64,000 nucleotides of DNA, from positions 4,315,001-4,379,000 of the forward strand of contig JAFBJZ010000512.1 in the NCBI GenBank assembly GCA_016785225.1. Direction: 5' to 3'. Made by a program: the position numbers and the translations under genes. Each line of letters starts with the position of its first letter. The stretch's first letter is position 1. Source of the DNA: Psettodes erumei. Taxonomy: Eukaryota > Chordata > Actinopteri > Pleuronectiformes > Psettodidae. This document shows positions 10,401 to 23,932 of the stretch, piece by piece. The notes below the pieces were generated by a model. The model did no database searches. It saw nothing but the letters and a program-made list of their open reading frames with translations, and was not told the DNA's origin.

Positions 10401-13400
10401 CGCAGTGAGCCACAAGACCTCAAAGCAAGTGAATGTCAGTTTAGCTGCTCCCAATGGTGATTTAACCCATTCGCAGATGATGAACTCCTTTACCTTCAGT
10501 CAGAGCACCGGCTGTCTCATCTGGTAATTCTTTCCCGGAAAAACTCTGCTGCACAGGAAGTCGTGTGTTTCGTACGTCTCCAGCTGCATTTAGCTAACAC
10601 GTGTTCCGTCAAAGGAAAGTCATAGTTAAAGAGGTAAACACACCCGCCACGCCCGTTTGATCGACAAGTGAGAAGCGCCGCACAAAAACGCTACAGCAGT
10701 GATGGACAGAGAAGGAGATCAGTCACGCACTTGGCTCTCAGGGTCCTCGCGCACGCAGTTATTTTGGCAACACCTACCTTGGTTTCCACGGTAACCCCAT
10801 GTGTGGTTTAATGCCAGGGATATTAATTTAGATTTTTTTTCCTGACCCATAGCTGACACCTTTTAACCAATGCACTATCACACTAACAGAACGTATAGAG
10901 TATATAAAAAAATAAAAATATGCCACTATCCAGACTTTGGATTTGTGCCATCACTTCCTTTTGAGGATGTGCGCACACGCACATTTTACGGCCTGGATTA
11001 AGTGCGGGGCGCTGATGAAAGCTTGAGTCATCGTCGGGTCATAAAGATGAGAGAGGTGAGCCGGCTCCAGCGACTTCCTTACCAGCAGGGCCACTTGCCT
11101 CTTTGAAAAGCTGTAAAAGAAAAAAAAAGAAAAAGGGAGGAAAAAAAAGCACAGGGCAGGTTGAGTTGATGAAAGCGCACAGGAGAGAAGGGAGAACAGG
11201 CGGTGCTCACGCATGTTTTGAGTTTATGGGAACTTGCTGTGGAGTCAGTTGTTTCCCCGGATCTTGTGTTGTAGACAAAGACAAAACGTAAAACCACTGT
11301 CGGACGGTTTCTCCCCATGTGTGAAACACCGCGGGACTTTGCGGCTCTCCTTTAACCACAGGATCACACATGTTCACGCGCACTCGTGTGAGATCTCATG
11401 TGTACTCACCGTGTCTGTTACTGCAGTGAAAGGACAGGCAGGTGCGGCGATTTAACGGGCTCTGTTCTGTGCCGCCGAGGGCGCCGCTGTGTGGAATTTC
11501 AGGGGGCGTTGTTAACTTTCCGGCCCGGCTCGGACGACGCGAAGGAGCAGGGCCGCAGTCACGACCTGGTGTCCGGCGTCCTCTCACTCTCTGCTCCGTC
11601 CTCTCCCCTTGCGTTGGTTTTCTCTCGTCGCTTTGTCGTCGCTAATTAATATGCTCCCTCCTCCCTCAAGATTTCTCCCCCCTTTCTTTCTCCACCTCGT
11701 CTTTGTGGTCCCCTGAGGAGTGAGGACTGCTGCGCTGCATAACACGACAACAACACCTGCTCTGCCTTGTGTGTGTGTGTGTGTGTTTGCCCCATACCAC
11801 CCAGCAAAAGTTGTGCGGGTTGTAGCTCTGTCCAGCTCAGTAGATCCGAAACATGGATGTGAGTAACATTCGCAGTCTCATGCGTAAAACTCAGGCCACT
11901 ATTTTAGAGAACGGCTTCCTGGACAAATGCATCCCTGAGCTTAAAGATGTAAGTGTTGCAGTTCAACTTCCTACGTGGGATTTCTGCCGTATATTTTTTT
12001 TAGATAAGTGCTTTAATCATGTGTGGATAGGCGGGGGGCAGATTTTCTTAGAGGTAGCAGGATGACTGGAGGTTCGCTTGAAAGAAAACTTTGGATGTGC
12101 ACAATTTGAATGTGAGGTGTGTCAGTGGCTTTTAGATCTCCGCCTGTGCTTCTTGGCATGTGCTGTAGTGTACATTGGGAGGGTGGGGTGGGATGGGTAG
12201 CATGGTCTCTTAATTTTCTTTTAAGTCTTAAAAGATGTGATGACAGCTTTTGATGGGAAGGATGTAATGAACCTTTTGACTTTTTGAGTCAGCTCCATAA
12301 ATGCAGAAACATTTGAACTAAGACAATTTGGAGGGACACTATCTCAACGCTGAAGAAAATGATTATAATAATAATCTGTATAACAAAGTAAAATGTAGCA
12401 TTTCCAGGAGCATATGCCTCCATAAATGTTTTATATACGTACGTGCCCTCGGCGGCACAGTTAAAAAATGTACAAGATAAGAGACATTTTTGGTCAAATG
12501 GAATGCTCAGCCTTGGTGGAGATCTCGGAGTGTTCAAATTTCTGTTCGTTCAGAGGAGGAGGGTTTTGCTGTTTCTCCTCACACAGTGTGGCATTCTTTT
12601 CATAGACATCAAGTCAAATCAGCCTCAGTTATTTCATCATCTACTGTGGGACCGCAGTGGATTTTTCGATTGCTTCCTCGAGTCCCCTCATTCCCTCTTC
12701 CCTAATGAGGATGGATTACGTGCGTGCGATGTTGACTGCCTGCCGCTTTTTTTTTTCGGTCCCTCCCTTCTTCCTTCAGTCTCTCAGTCTCTCCTAGCGT
12801 GGGTTCGGCGGAGCATGATTGATGAAGTGTTTGCGCCGTATGAGCTATGTCACGCGGTCGACGCGGTTGCAATTCTGCCACTGACCCCGCCCACTCCCTC
12901 TCTGTCCTCCCTAGGTGGTGGCTAGCGACGGGGTGCGGGCTATGATGGAGTCGGCCCTGACAGCCAGAGACCGGGTGGGCGTGCAGGACTTCGTCCTGCT
13001 GGAGAACTTCACCAGCGAGGCCGCCTTCATAGAGAACCTCCGCAAGCGCTTCAAGGAGAACCTCATCTACGTGAGTGGCTACAGGGGTTACGTCGGCCAG
13101 TAGGGTCGTGCGGGTTCCAGCGTGCATGTCTCTGTCTTTTTTTTTTTTTTCGTAAACTGTCCTGCGCCTTTCCCAAACAATGTCCAACAATCAGCCTTTC
13201 TTTGTAGCCTTAACTGCTGGGCTGGCCCTTGTGGCAGATTAAGATTGTATGGTGTTTGCCTCCAACAACAGTATTATGTTTCCGCTTGGAAGAGGACAAA
13301 GACAGTTATTTGGTCTGCAAACTTACCAAACAAAGTGGAGAGGTAAAGTTTGAATGACTCACATCGCGCTCGGCGTGAACACGCCCGCGCTGAGCGCAGT

Positions 13401-16400
13401 TCCAGCGGACAAGTGAAATGGCGATACATGAAGACAGCGCGGCGCAACGCGTTGATGGTCCCAGCCCTGATGTCTCGTCGCAGCGCGAGTGGGTCTTTAA
13501 TGTGTCCGCATGTCCCTTCTCCATCAGACCTACATTGGTTCTGTGCTGGTGTCAGTTAACCCATACAAAGACCTGGAGATCTACACCAAGAACCACATGG
13601 AGCGGTACCGCGGCGTGAACTTCTACGAGGTCTCGCCACACATGTAAGTGCACGAACGCACCTGACCTCACCTCACGGTGTGCAGCTTTACATTAACGTA
13701 AACTTTTCATCATTTAACAGCACAAATGACGTACGAAGTTGTGAAGGGCACAATAACCAAATGGAGAAAACCTGCTTTCGGCATATAATCCCCATAGGTT
13801 TAGGCAGCTAAAGTAAAGTTAGGACCCTTTCGAAAACAATGCCATGAATAAATCTTCATCATCAAACTGTTAAACGGTAAAACCTTAAATCAGATCACCA
13901 CAGGTGCGACCAGCCTCTGCCTTTAAACCAGCACAAGCTCTACACTGTACTTGCGAGTTTGAGTTTTCCGAGCTGCTTGGCAGATAGTTTCAGCTGTTCT
14001 GGAGAAGTTGCTACAGAAGAAGCGTTCCTAATGGTCAGCATGTTTGCTGCTTTTGTTCCTACGCCCTAAAGGAGCCTGTTTAAGCCCCCGACCCCCTCCT
14101 GCCCGGAATGACAGAACATTTGCTGCACCTGTATTTTAAATGTCGTCCCGGGGCGCCTGCGTGCAGTGTGTGCAGGGGATTACGTCAAAAAGCGGCCCCA
14201 GCGCCGCTCGCGAAGAGCTGGCTGGCTGCGTAATGCTCTCGTGGTCTGACTGTCTGTTCCAGGCAGACGTCAGTTGATGAGGCCGAGTGTTTGCTTGAAA
14301 GGCCGCCACAGGAATGGTCAGGGAATTCCCTGTGAAATCCTGCCGGACCCCATCGGTCAGCTGCAAGACAATCGAGCGCATTATAGACGCTCGGAGTGGC
14401 GTCATCCTTTTCGGAATCGCTCACTGACTCGTTCTCTCTCCGCTCTCGCCACTGGTAGATTTTTTTTTTAACTTTCTCTCCCCTTGACTGAAGCACTTGA
14501 GTTCGGGCCAATGTTTTCTCTCCCTCTGAGTGGAAAGAAAGATGTGCCTTGGCAAAGAGAGGTGGAGGGCTTGGGGAGAGAAAACGGGAGGGAGAGATGG
14601 AAAGAAAAGTAAGCAGATGATGGCACCAGGTGGGATATTTCCTCCCTCGGGAGGGAATTCCTCTGACCCGAACCTGACCCCCAGCCGCGAGACCCCCCCC
14701 CCCCCCCCCGCCCGGTATCTCACTTACAGTGCAAAGCAGCTATTGCCACGATGAGGGCTTTTTTTTAATCTTTATCTTCCCGCAATTAGTCTGATGTCAG
14801 AGAGGTGTCCAAACAGGCTGAAACAACATAGCGGCTGCATGGCTGACAAATGATAGCGCCGCCAGAGCGGACCGCATTCCATTCCAGACTTTATGATTCA
14901 TACTCAGCGTCCAGTATCTTTCCATGTTCACACACTATGAGACACAATCATGTGTTACACTCCATATGACACCAAGTTTGTCAAGAACTTCAAAGTTCTA
15001 TTTTTTTGCAAACGGAACGTCATCATCATGACTTAAAATTTTGATTATTGCAGGTTGAATAAATATTTGATGTCTACTTTATCTTCTTGTCCCATTTAAA
15101 TGTTCAAAAGTTATAGACTTCTCCGTGCCCAGTGACTTTAAAGCTGCCAATATTTGATTTCTTAAGAGTTTTAATAGCAAGCCATAACAATTTGCAATCT
15201 CATAAAATCCTTGGCAAGCCAAATACCACACCATACCAAAATGTATATCACTAATTTATACATAAGTTAAGGTTGAGATGCTCTTTAAGATATAAGCTTG
15301 AAGACAAGCACATTATTGATTGTATATATACAATGAGTATGATCTTGCAGTACATCAACACAAGTCCAAATCCGGTTTGTTAACAGGAAGTGTGCGCACA
15401 CATCTTTTTTCTGTTTGCAGTCCACAGTCTGCTTCAGTAACATGTCTGATTTTCTATAACCCGAACATCCTGCTGACCACGTCCCTCCCCTCGCTCCTCC
15501 AGCTACGCGGTGGCGGACAACTCGTACCGTTCCATGCGGACGGAGAGGAAGGACCAGTGCATCCTGATCTCAGGGGAGAGCGGAGCCGGGAAGACGGAGG
15601 CGTCCAAGAAGATCTTGCAGTACTACGCCGTCACCTGCCCGGCCAGCGAGCAGGTGCAGACCATCAAGGACCGCTTGCTGCAGTCCAACCCGGTGCTGGA
15701 GGTGAGAAAGCCGCGGCATCGCATTAATCTGGAGCCGACCTCCAAATGCACACACTTTGACTGAGACGAGCAACGGCTTCACGAGCCCTTCTTGCTCACA
15801 AACAGAGCTGAAGCTGTTTTTTTTTGGGAAGCGGATGGTAAAGAACAGAGTGCCGATTGTTTCCGTGTTTGTTTGATGAGGGCGGCACTAGACTCCACGC
15901 TCCTCTCGCTGTCTGGACTGTCTCCGCCAGATGCTTTCCAGATGTGTTTCCTATGCCCTGTGATCTGTACCACTGCCCTGGAAGAACGCTGCAGGGACTC
16001 CCGACACCCGCTGTTAGCTCGTCACCTGCCATCCCGTCTTCGTCGCGCTTTCTCGCTCCGTTCCCCTGTTGTCGCTCTGCGTCCTCATCTGTCAGTCACC
16101 GTGCCTCTCCTTTCTCCTTATCCCTCTCCATCCTCTCCCCAGGCCTTCGGCAACGCCAAGACGTTGCGTAACGACAACTCAAGCCGCTTTGGCAAGTACA
16201 TGGACATTCAGTTTGACTTCAAGGTGAGGAGGACAGTTTGATTTACACTGGCAGCTACTTCAAGCATGACTGAATATTGTCAAACAACTTCTCTTCTCGA
16301 TGGGAGATTCTCGCAAGAACCAAAAATATCATTACGTCAACCTTACGAAAATCAAAATTGTAAAAAAACATCCATACTTTGTTGTTCTGAGTGTTTGTCA

Positions 16401-18205
16401 CATCTCTGCTTATGCATCAAATATATTAACTCAAATATTCTTTTTAATACTATTAATCACATCACTCTCTTTTTTTATGGCTACATAAAAATTTGTTATG
16501 GACCACAAAAACCTTTTACATCCCTGCATGTTATATCAACCCAACAACACCTCCTCAGTACCCCAACCTTACCCTGTCTTGCACCTCCCCCTCCCCTCCC
16601 CCCCTTTGGCCTCGGTCCCGTCGGCAGGGTGCCCCGGTGGGAGGCCACATCATCAACTACCTGCTGGAGAAGTCCCGCGTGGTCCACCAGAACCACGGAG
16701 AGAGAAACTTCCACATTTTCTATCAGCTGATCGAGGGAGGGGAGGAGGACCTGCTGAGACGCCTGGGCCTGGAGAGGAGCCCTCAGCAGTACCAGTACCT
16801 GGTCAAAGTAAGCACCTGGCCCTTTCAATGTCTGTGTAAACAGAGAGATTAATAACATTGGTTCACATTCCTATATTGTAATTAAATCATATGATCAGAA
16901 ATACCCTGCAGCATCACGATACTTCTAAGTAGAGCAATAGCTCATAGCTAGTTAATCCATTAGTTGATCAACAGAAGATCAGTTAGGGATTAGGGCTGTG
17001 TGTTGGCAAGAATCTGACGATACGATATGTATCACGATACGGGGAGTTCCGATTCAATATATCACGATACAATAAGATTCTCTTCGTAATGTGATGTATT
17101 GCATTTTTAAAAATCTAACTGGACAAAAATTATCATTGTATATAGATGGCACAGTCATGTGCATACAGGTTTAAGCAAAAAAAAATGTTATTGAAAATCG
17201 ATATGGTATCACCAAAATAAAATATCACAATACTTTTTCTTACACCCAGAATGAGGGCTTGCTGATTTTCCTTGTTGTATTATAAAGGGAATATTTTAGG
17301 GTTTTTTGGCCTGCAAAACGAATACATTCGATTCATGCGTGCAGTTTTCATGAGCCAACCCTCCAACGGAGCCAGTTAATAGTTCAATCTCGGTGAGGTC
17401 GAACCGTACACGCCACACCCAAGACGAGAACGTAAATCACGCGCATATACCGCGGGGGAAGTTCTCTCTCGACCCCGTCAGAAGCCATTGGTGCACGCTG
17501 GGTGTGTCCCAGTGGGAGTTCTGTTTAATAGGCTCACAGTCAGGGACGCTGAGGGCAGCCAGAGGAGCTTTCCTCATGGGGGGGAAATCTGCCTTAAGGC
17601 AGTGGCTGAACCCTCCCCTCAGTCAACACACGCACACACAACAACAGCTACCGAGCAAAAACACCTCGCCTGCGTGTGTTAGTGATAATAGCCATTTACT
17701 TGACATATAAATGGGTGTTTACTTTGCCTGTAAACACCAATTTACTTATCACCTGCTTTATTAGTTTTGCTGGATGTGTTCATAACTTTGCGAGGGAATA
17801 AAAAGTTGAGGGAGACGGTAAATAAAGGGCGTGTTGGGGGTGTTTCAGCTTGTTTACCGGTGGTTTCTGTGTGCGCGTTTCCATAGGGTAACTGTCCCAA
17901 AGTCAGCTCCATCAATGATCGCAGCGACTGGAAGGTGGTGAGGAAAGCCTTGAATGTGATCGGCTTCAACGAGGACGAGGTGGAGGTGAGGATCGGGGGC
18001 CGAGCCGTGCACGCAGTCAACAGTTTGTTTCCATGATGCAGAGGGAGCGGCCGGAGGCTATCATCCCTTTGTGTAGCTTATACGCATTGCACGTATTGCA
18101 TTGTGTTGAGTTTTCACTTCACGCATTCACTTTCACACAAAACCGAATGGTTTCGCTGCAGGCAGTGAAGTTCTCCATTTGCCTGAAGGTGTTTGTAAGG
18201 CAGAG

Positions 18206-18274
<69 letters not shown>

Positions 18275-20174
18275 TGTGCGCGTTTGTGTTAGTATACGGT
18301 GAGAACTTATTTGTGCACAGCGTGGGAGTCTTCCTGCATGTTCATGAGCCCGGGCTCGCTTCCAAAGCTTTTTAGATCTCGCACCGGCTCTTGTACGAAA
18401 CACGGTGAGCAGATTGCTACATTCCTGCCCTGTTCACATTCTCAAGCCGAGTTCAGTCAAAGCCGCGCTTATCTTCCAGGTCGCTCGTAAAGATATCGCC
18501 TCGGCAAAATCTCCTTGTGCCGCAGCCTCTCATCTCGTGACCTTTGCTCTCTCTATCCCTCCCCCCATTTTTTTCCTCTCCCCCTCCCTCCATCTTTAAC
18601 GGCACCTTCCCATTCCATCGGTTCCCTCCCGCTCCCTCGTTCTCCGCGTTTCCCACGTGTAGGAGCTGTTGAACATCATCGCCAGCGTGCTCCACCTCGG
18701 GAATGTGCAGTACGGCGGGGAGGAGGGCAACGCCTGCATCACTTCTGACACACAGATAAAGTACCTGGCCAGGGTAAGATGTCGCACAAAGCAGATTCAC
18801 AAACACTCCTAATAAGCCAGGGAGGAATAGCGTTTAAAAAAAAAAAATCAAAGGTCTGGGCCTGTATTACTCAAGCATCTCAGAATCCCTTCTAGGAATA
18901 ATAGATACTCCCACTTTATAGTAGGTGTTAAGTGTTTACATAAGGCTTCCATCTGACTTTGGGCGAGGAGAAGGGCTACTTTAGGACTGAGTGTAAGGCT
19001 GCTGTTTTAGGACGCTCAGAGCCGAGAAGTAGAAACAATGATGATGTAATATCATGTTTTCATGCAGTTGTACAAAGGACTGAACTCTGGAAACAGATAA
19101 ATTAGCACAGGCGTCAACAGCTGTTGGCAAATAAGTAAGTCAGCGGTTCACAAGATCCCCGTCAGATGAGCGCCTCTTCATCAAGCCCACCCATCGTGTT
19201 TCAAACGTGTTCTTTTGAAATCGTGTTCAGGTGTAACAGTGGATCACATGTGCCCTTGGTCTGGAATCAGTGACCTAGGTAACTAATTTAAGTAATTTTG
19301 ATTTGTGCAAAATTATGAGAGCAAAATGTTTACACTGCCTGAGATCTCATAATGTTTACATCGTGGGCTCTAAGTTATGTTATATTGCCAATGTGCTGTT
19401 TCTTGCACGTGTACCCACAGTGTCTCAAGTTTTCAACGGAGAACAAGGAATCTTCTCATCCATTGTCCAGATCTTTAATTCTTCAGTTTTTGACGAAAAT
19501 CTTTTACTGAACTCTTTTTCATAAATCGTTCCCAAAACATCTCTCCTCTCACTTACTGTTTCTGCCTGAATATTAGCTGAGATGCGTTTCCCGACCAGAG
19601 ATGTGTCAGTCTGAGAAGTTGTGGCCCGTTTGGACGGATTTCCTGCTCTGAGATGTTTGATAAATATGAGCCCTGGCCGAGCGCTTGGTATTTGAATCTA
19701 CATATGTATGTACAGTATACACATGCATGTGTGACATTTTGTACTGGAATAAGCCCACATTCATTCTTAGTTCAGTCTTCCACTTACACCTAACGTCAGA
19801 CATCATCAGCAGATGCCATACCCAGGATGTCACTGCTGCTGAGTGGCATGACGTCTGTTTACACGCCTGGCGACCGTTTAGTTGGCGCTGGTGAAGCGGC
19901 GGCGTGTGCTAATGTTGTTGTGTTTCTCCAGTTGTTAGGAGTGAATGGAACAGTGCTGACAGAGGCACTCACACACAAGAAGATAATTGCCAAGGGAGAG
20001 GAGGTGGGTCGAGACGCGCACCATCATTGTATAACCCGTGTGTGAAAGCATTTGTACACAAAGCTTTCCCCCCTGTGTAATGTCTGCTGCCGTGTAATTA
20101 TGTTGTAACTTGTCTAGATCTCCCCGCTGAACTCTGTCTGACTCTGTCATTGCCTGTTTTTGATGTCCCTGCTC

Positions 20175-20218
<44 letters not shown>

Positions 20219-23200
20219 CGTGTTTCTTCACCAGCTTATGAGCCCGCTGAACCTGGAGCAGGCATCATCGGCTCGCGATGCTCTGTCCAAGGCCGTCTAT
20301 GGACGCACCTTCACCTGGCTGGTTAACAAGATCAACGCTTCACTGGAAATCACGGTAAACATACGTAGACATTCGCATTTACTTTACAGGATGCTGACAA
20401 ATGAACAATACAACAAAGCAGAGGTGATAGTGTGTGGATGTTGATGTATAAAAATCGACACAACGGTGTGGAGCGTGCTGGCGTCTCCTGCTCGGTCTGT
20501 TACGGCACAGCTCCACCTTGTGGACATTTGCAAGTCCGCAACGTGGACGCAACTCAACGTTATATCATTAAATAACTCAAACGGCACGCACTTGACTGAG
20601 CTGATAGAATTGTACAGACTCATAGATTTCAACACCGTAAACACATCTGCCATACAGCAATATCCAGACATTGTTTCCTGAGAAGTTGACAGAAATCTAG
20701 AAAATCTAGAAATCTTAAAAAAAAGCGACAGACAGGGGTGCAAACATATGCTCACTGGTGGAGGTAATAATAATAATCGCAGATACTGATTACATGCCAG
20801 GATGAGTTGAAATATTCTCAATACAAACTAAATAAATCTGCAAAATATTTTTTTTTCCTGATTACACATCCAGAAAATCAGTCTCCATTTAAGTTTCATT
20901 CATTTACAATGCACATTTTATTTCTCAGTTGCGTTAATATAATGTTTTGGATTTTGATTATTATATAAATATGTATATATCAAAATATTACAATCAAAGT
21001 CGATTGTTTCCTTTTTTAATGTGGATCTAAAGCCGAGTTGTGCTCTCCAACAGGATGACTCCTACAAGAACTACTCCGTCATTGGCCTGCTGGACATATA
21101 CGGCTTTGAGGTCTTCCAGCACAACAGGTACACTTAGTGCACTTTCAAAAAGTATTTTCCACTCAAGGATCAATCTGATTTTGAACATAGTTCTCTTCTT
21201 CAGATGTCCCATGCGTTACGTTAATGATCCCCGTGTGGGGTTTTTTTTTCTCTGTTGTTGTTGCGTTTCGCAGCTTCGAGCAGTTCTGCATCAACTACTG
21301 CAACGAGAAGCTGCAGCAGCTTTTCATCGAGCTCACCCTGAAGTCAGAGCAGGAGGAGTACGAGGCCGAGGGCATCACGGTCAGACTTCAGCTTCTCCTC
21401 TGCCTTTCTCGCTCCCTCCAGCTCTCCTCATTGTTCAGTCCAAAGTGGGAGAAACCCAGTAAGGTTGCTCCATCCCGCAGCTCGTGCCCCTCGCTTTTGG
21501 CTTTTTGTGCTGGATAATGATTGAGTCCACCTTCCCGCCTTTTCAAAGAGCGCCTGCTGTGACTCGCCTTCATTTATATACACTGCATTCATGTTGTTTT
21601 GTTTTGCTGCTCTGGAATAAAATGGCCTTTTGTGCTCAGTCTAATATAAATGCACTGGCCGGAGAGCAAACAGGTTGTGGGAGAAACTTGGATCCACCTC
21701 TCAAAGAGCCCATTATCATCTGACATCAGGACCGTGGGCCGCGCTCTGTCATCTCTGTGGAAATTATGTGGCGGTTACTCCTAACGTGACCAAACAGTGC
21801 TGCGCTCGGCCTGTTTGTGTGTGTTCACACACACGAGCGGGGGAGCAACGCGTATGCAAGCCAGATGATTGACTTATCACTCATTAAAAAGCTCAGAACA
21901 GATGGAATTGTGTCGGGTTTTCACAGATGTCTTCTTTTTTTTTGGGACGTTGAGAAAAACAGACGGACACTGTTTTAAAAAGCATTTTCATTGCGAATAA
22001 ATTATACCGGACAGGGCCAATGAACACCCAGGAAGGGGTTTGTTTTTTTTCATGATCTCTAACCAAAGTGGTGTCTTTTCAGTGGGAGCCGGTGCAGTAC
22101 TTTAACAACAAGATCATCTGTGACCTGGTGGAGGAGAAGTTCAAAGGCATCATCTCCATCTTGGTGAGGAGACGCTTCACTCTCTCTCTCTCTGTCTCTC
22201 TACTACAGAGGCGTTTCATTTAAAAAAGAAATTGGTTTTGGAAGTACATTTTTAGTCGAAATATAAAATATATGACAACATAAAGTGTCATATTAAAGTA
22301 ACAGTTTAACATTTTGGGAAATTATAGGGAGTCACATTAGCCAAGACGTACTCCAGCATATTACCCTCCCATAAAGCCACAGTGTGTTGGTTTTACAATT
22401 AAGTTTTTGAACTGATTATAAAAAATGGGGGATAATGTGTTAATTAAAGAGGTTTAGAGGTGTTGGAAGACATTTTTTATTAGTTTTGGACCAAGACAGA
22501 CTCGCCGCCCCCCCTCGCTCACAGTCTCGTCGCTCTGGCTTCATTATTACCTTGCAGATCTGAGCGTGGTGTCGTTCTCTTTATCCAATTCCAAGCAGGA
22601 AATCGAATAAGCACTTTTGCAAAATGTCAAACTGTTTCCTTAAATTCTTGCTCCTCTTTTCTCTCAGGATGAAGAGTGTCTGAGGCCCGGAGATGCCAGT
22701 GATGTCACCTTCCTGGAGAAGCTGGAGGACACTGTGGGAGGACACCCACACTTTGTCACGTTAGTCTTGTTCTTGTCACCTGTAACTCCTTTAACATCAC
22801 GAAGGCATTTGTTGTATTTTCTTCACACGGTACTACAAAACTTTTGCCGGCGAAACCAGAGCGTGAACAGTTGAATATGCGTAAAGTGTGCTTGCTGATA
22901 CATCGGTGCCCTGTGATTCCCTGCAGTCACAAGCTGGCCGATGGAAAGACCCGGAAGGTAATGGGCCGTGACGAGTTCAGACTGCTGCATTACGCTGGAG
23001 AAGTCAACTACAATGTCAACGGTGTGTGTGTGTGTGTGTGCTGCTCTAAACACAGTGTCCATATCAAATTTGACCCTTCTCTTATTGTAACCGGAAACAC
23101 ACAGGCGAAGCACAGTGGCGAGGCCAGTACGACCTGATGTCCTTGGCGTTGCGGGGGACTTTGGCAACGAGATAAAATGCTCATATCACATAATGCTATC

Positions 23201-23743
23201 ACACGTGGAAAAAAAAGTGCCTGGAGTGGGAGAATCGCTCAACAAAGAGAAAAAATGTGCAATTTATGAAGAGGTTGAGGGAAAAGAAAGGAGGCAAAAG
23301 AGTTGGTTAAGAGTTAAGAACTTTCACTTTGTGTATTTATTATGCTGTAGTAATGCAACTATGCAGTAGATCATGAAGCTTAGAGCCTCGATGTTAAACT
23401 ATATTAAGTCTCACATTCGATACAAAAGGAGGATTGTGATTAGATTTGCTGCATCAGCTTATTTCTTCTATTCTGCATAAACCTAAAAGTTTTTTTGACA
23501 CCAAACCCTCTCCTTTTGATCATGGAAAGTACAGTCTGCAGTAATGCTGTCAAGTTCAAATTTCATATTCTCTTTTCTTCAGGATTTTTGGACAAGAACA
23601 ATGACCTGCTCTTCAGGAACCTTAAAGAGGTGAGACTGCGTTTAGAACGAACAGGAAGGGAGGAGATCGATATTACATTGTGTTTTAATTATGATAGTAA
23701 TGGACAGCTGTGCACCTGATTTAAGGGTTTTAAGTATCCTTTG

Positions 23744-23794
<51 letters not shown>

Positions 23795-23898
23795 TGCAGG
23801 TTATGTGCATGTCAGAGAACAAGATCCTGACCCAGTGTTTCGACAGAGAGGAGCTGAGTGACAAGAAACGCCCAGACACAGTGAGAAACCATCGTGTT

Positions 23899-23932
<34 letters not shown>

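Larger units (their letters stand above)
6602..11852 (+). other. myo1c intron 1, short isoform (5' part)
   Basis: Non-coding sequence between the two alternative first exons. It carries TG repeats (about 7337-7360 and 7414-7444), an A tract at about 9985-10004 and a degraded dispersed repeat at about 9570-9760. The last 450 bp before 11853 are GC-richer with CT tracts and may hold the promoter of the alternative first exon. No core element was recognised there. Confidence 0.5.

Noticed and set aside
12702..13190. 162-codon minus-strand ORF over a myo1c exon
   Set aside because: It is the antisense shadow of exon 12915-13070, whose + strand frame encodes conserved myosin sequence.
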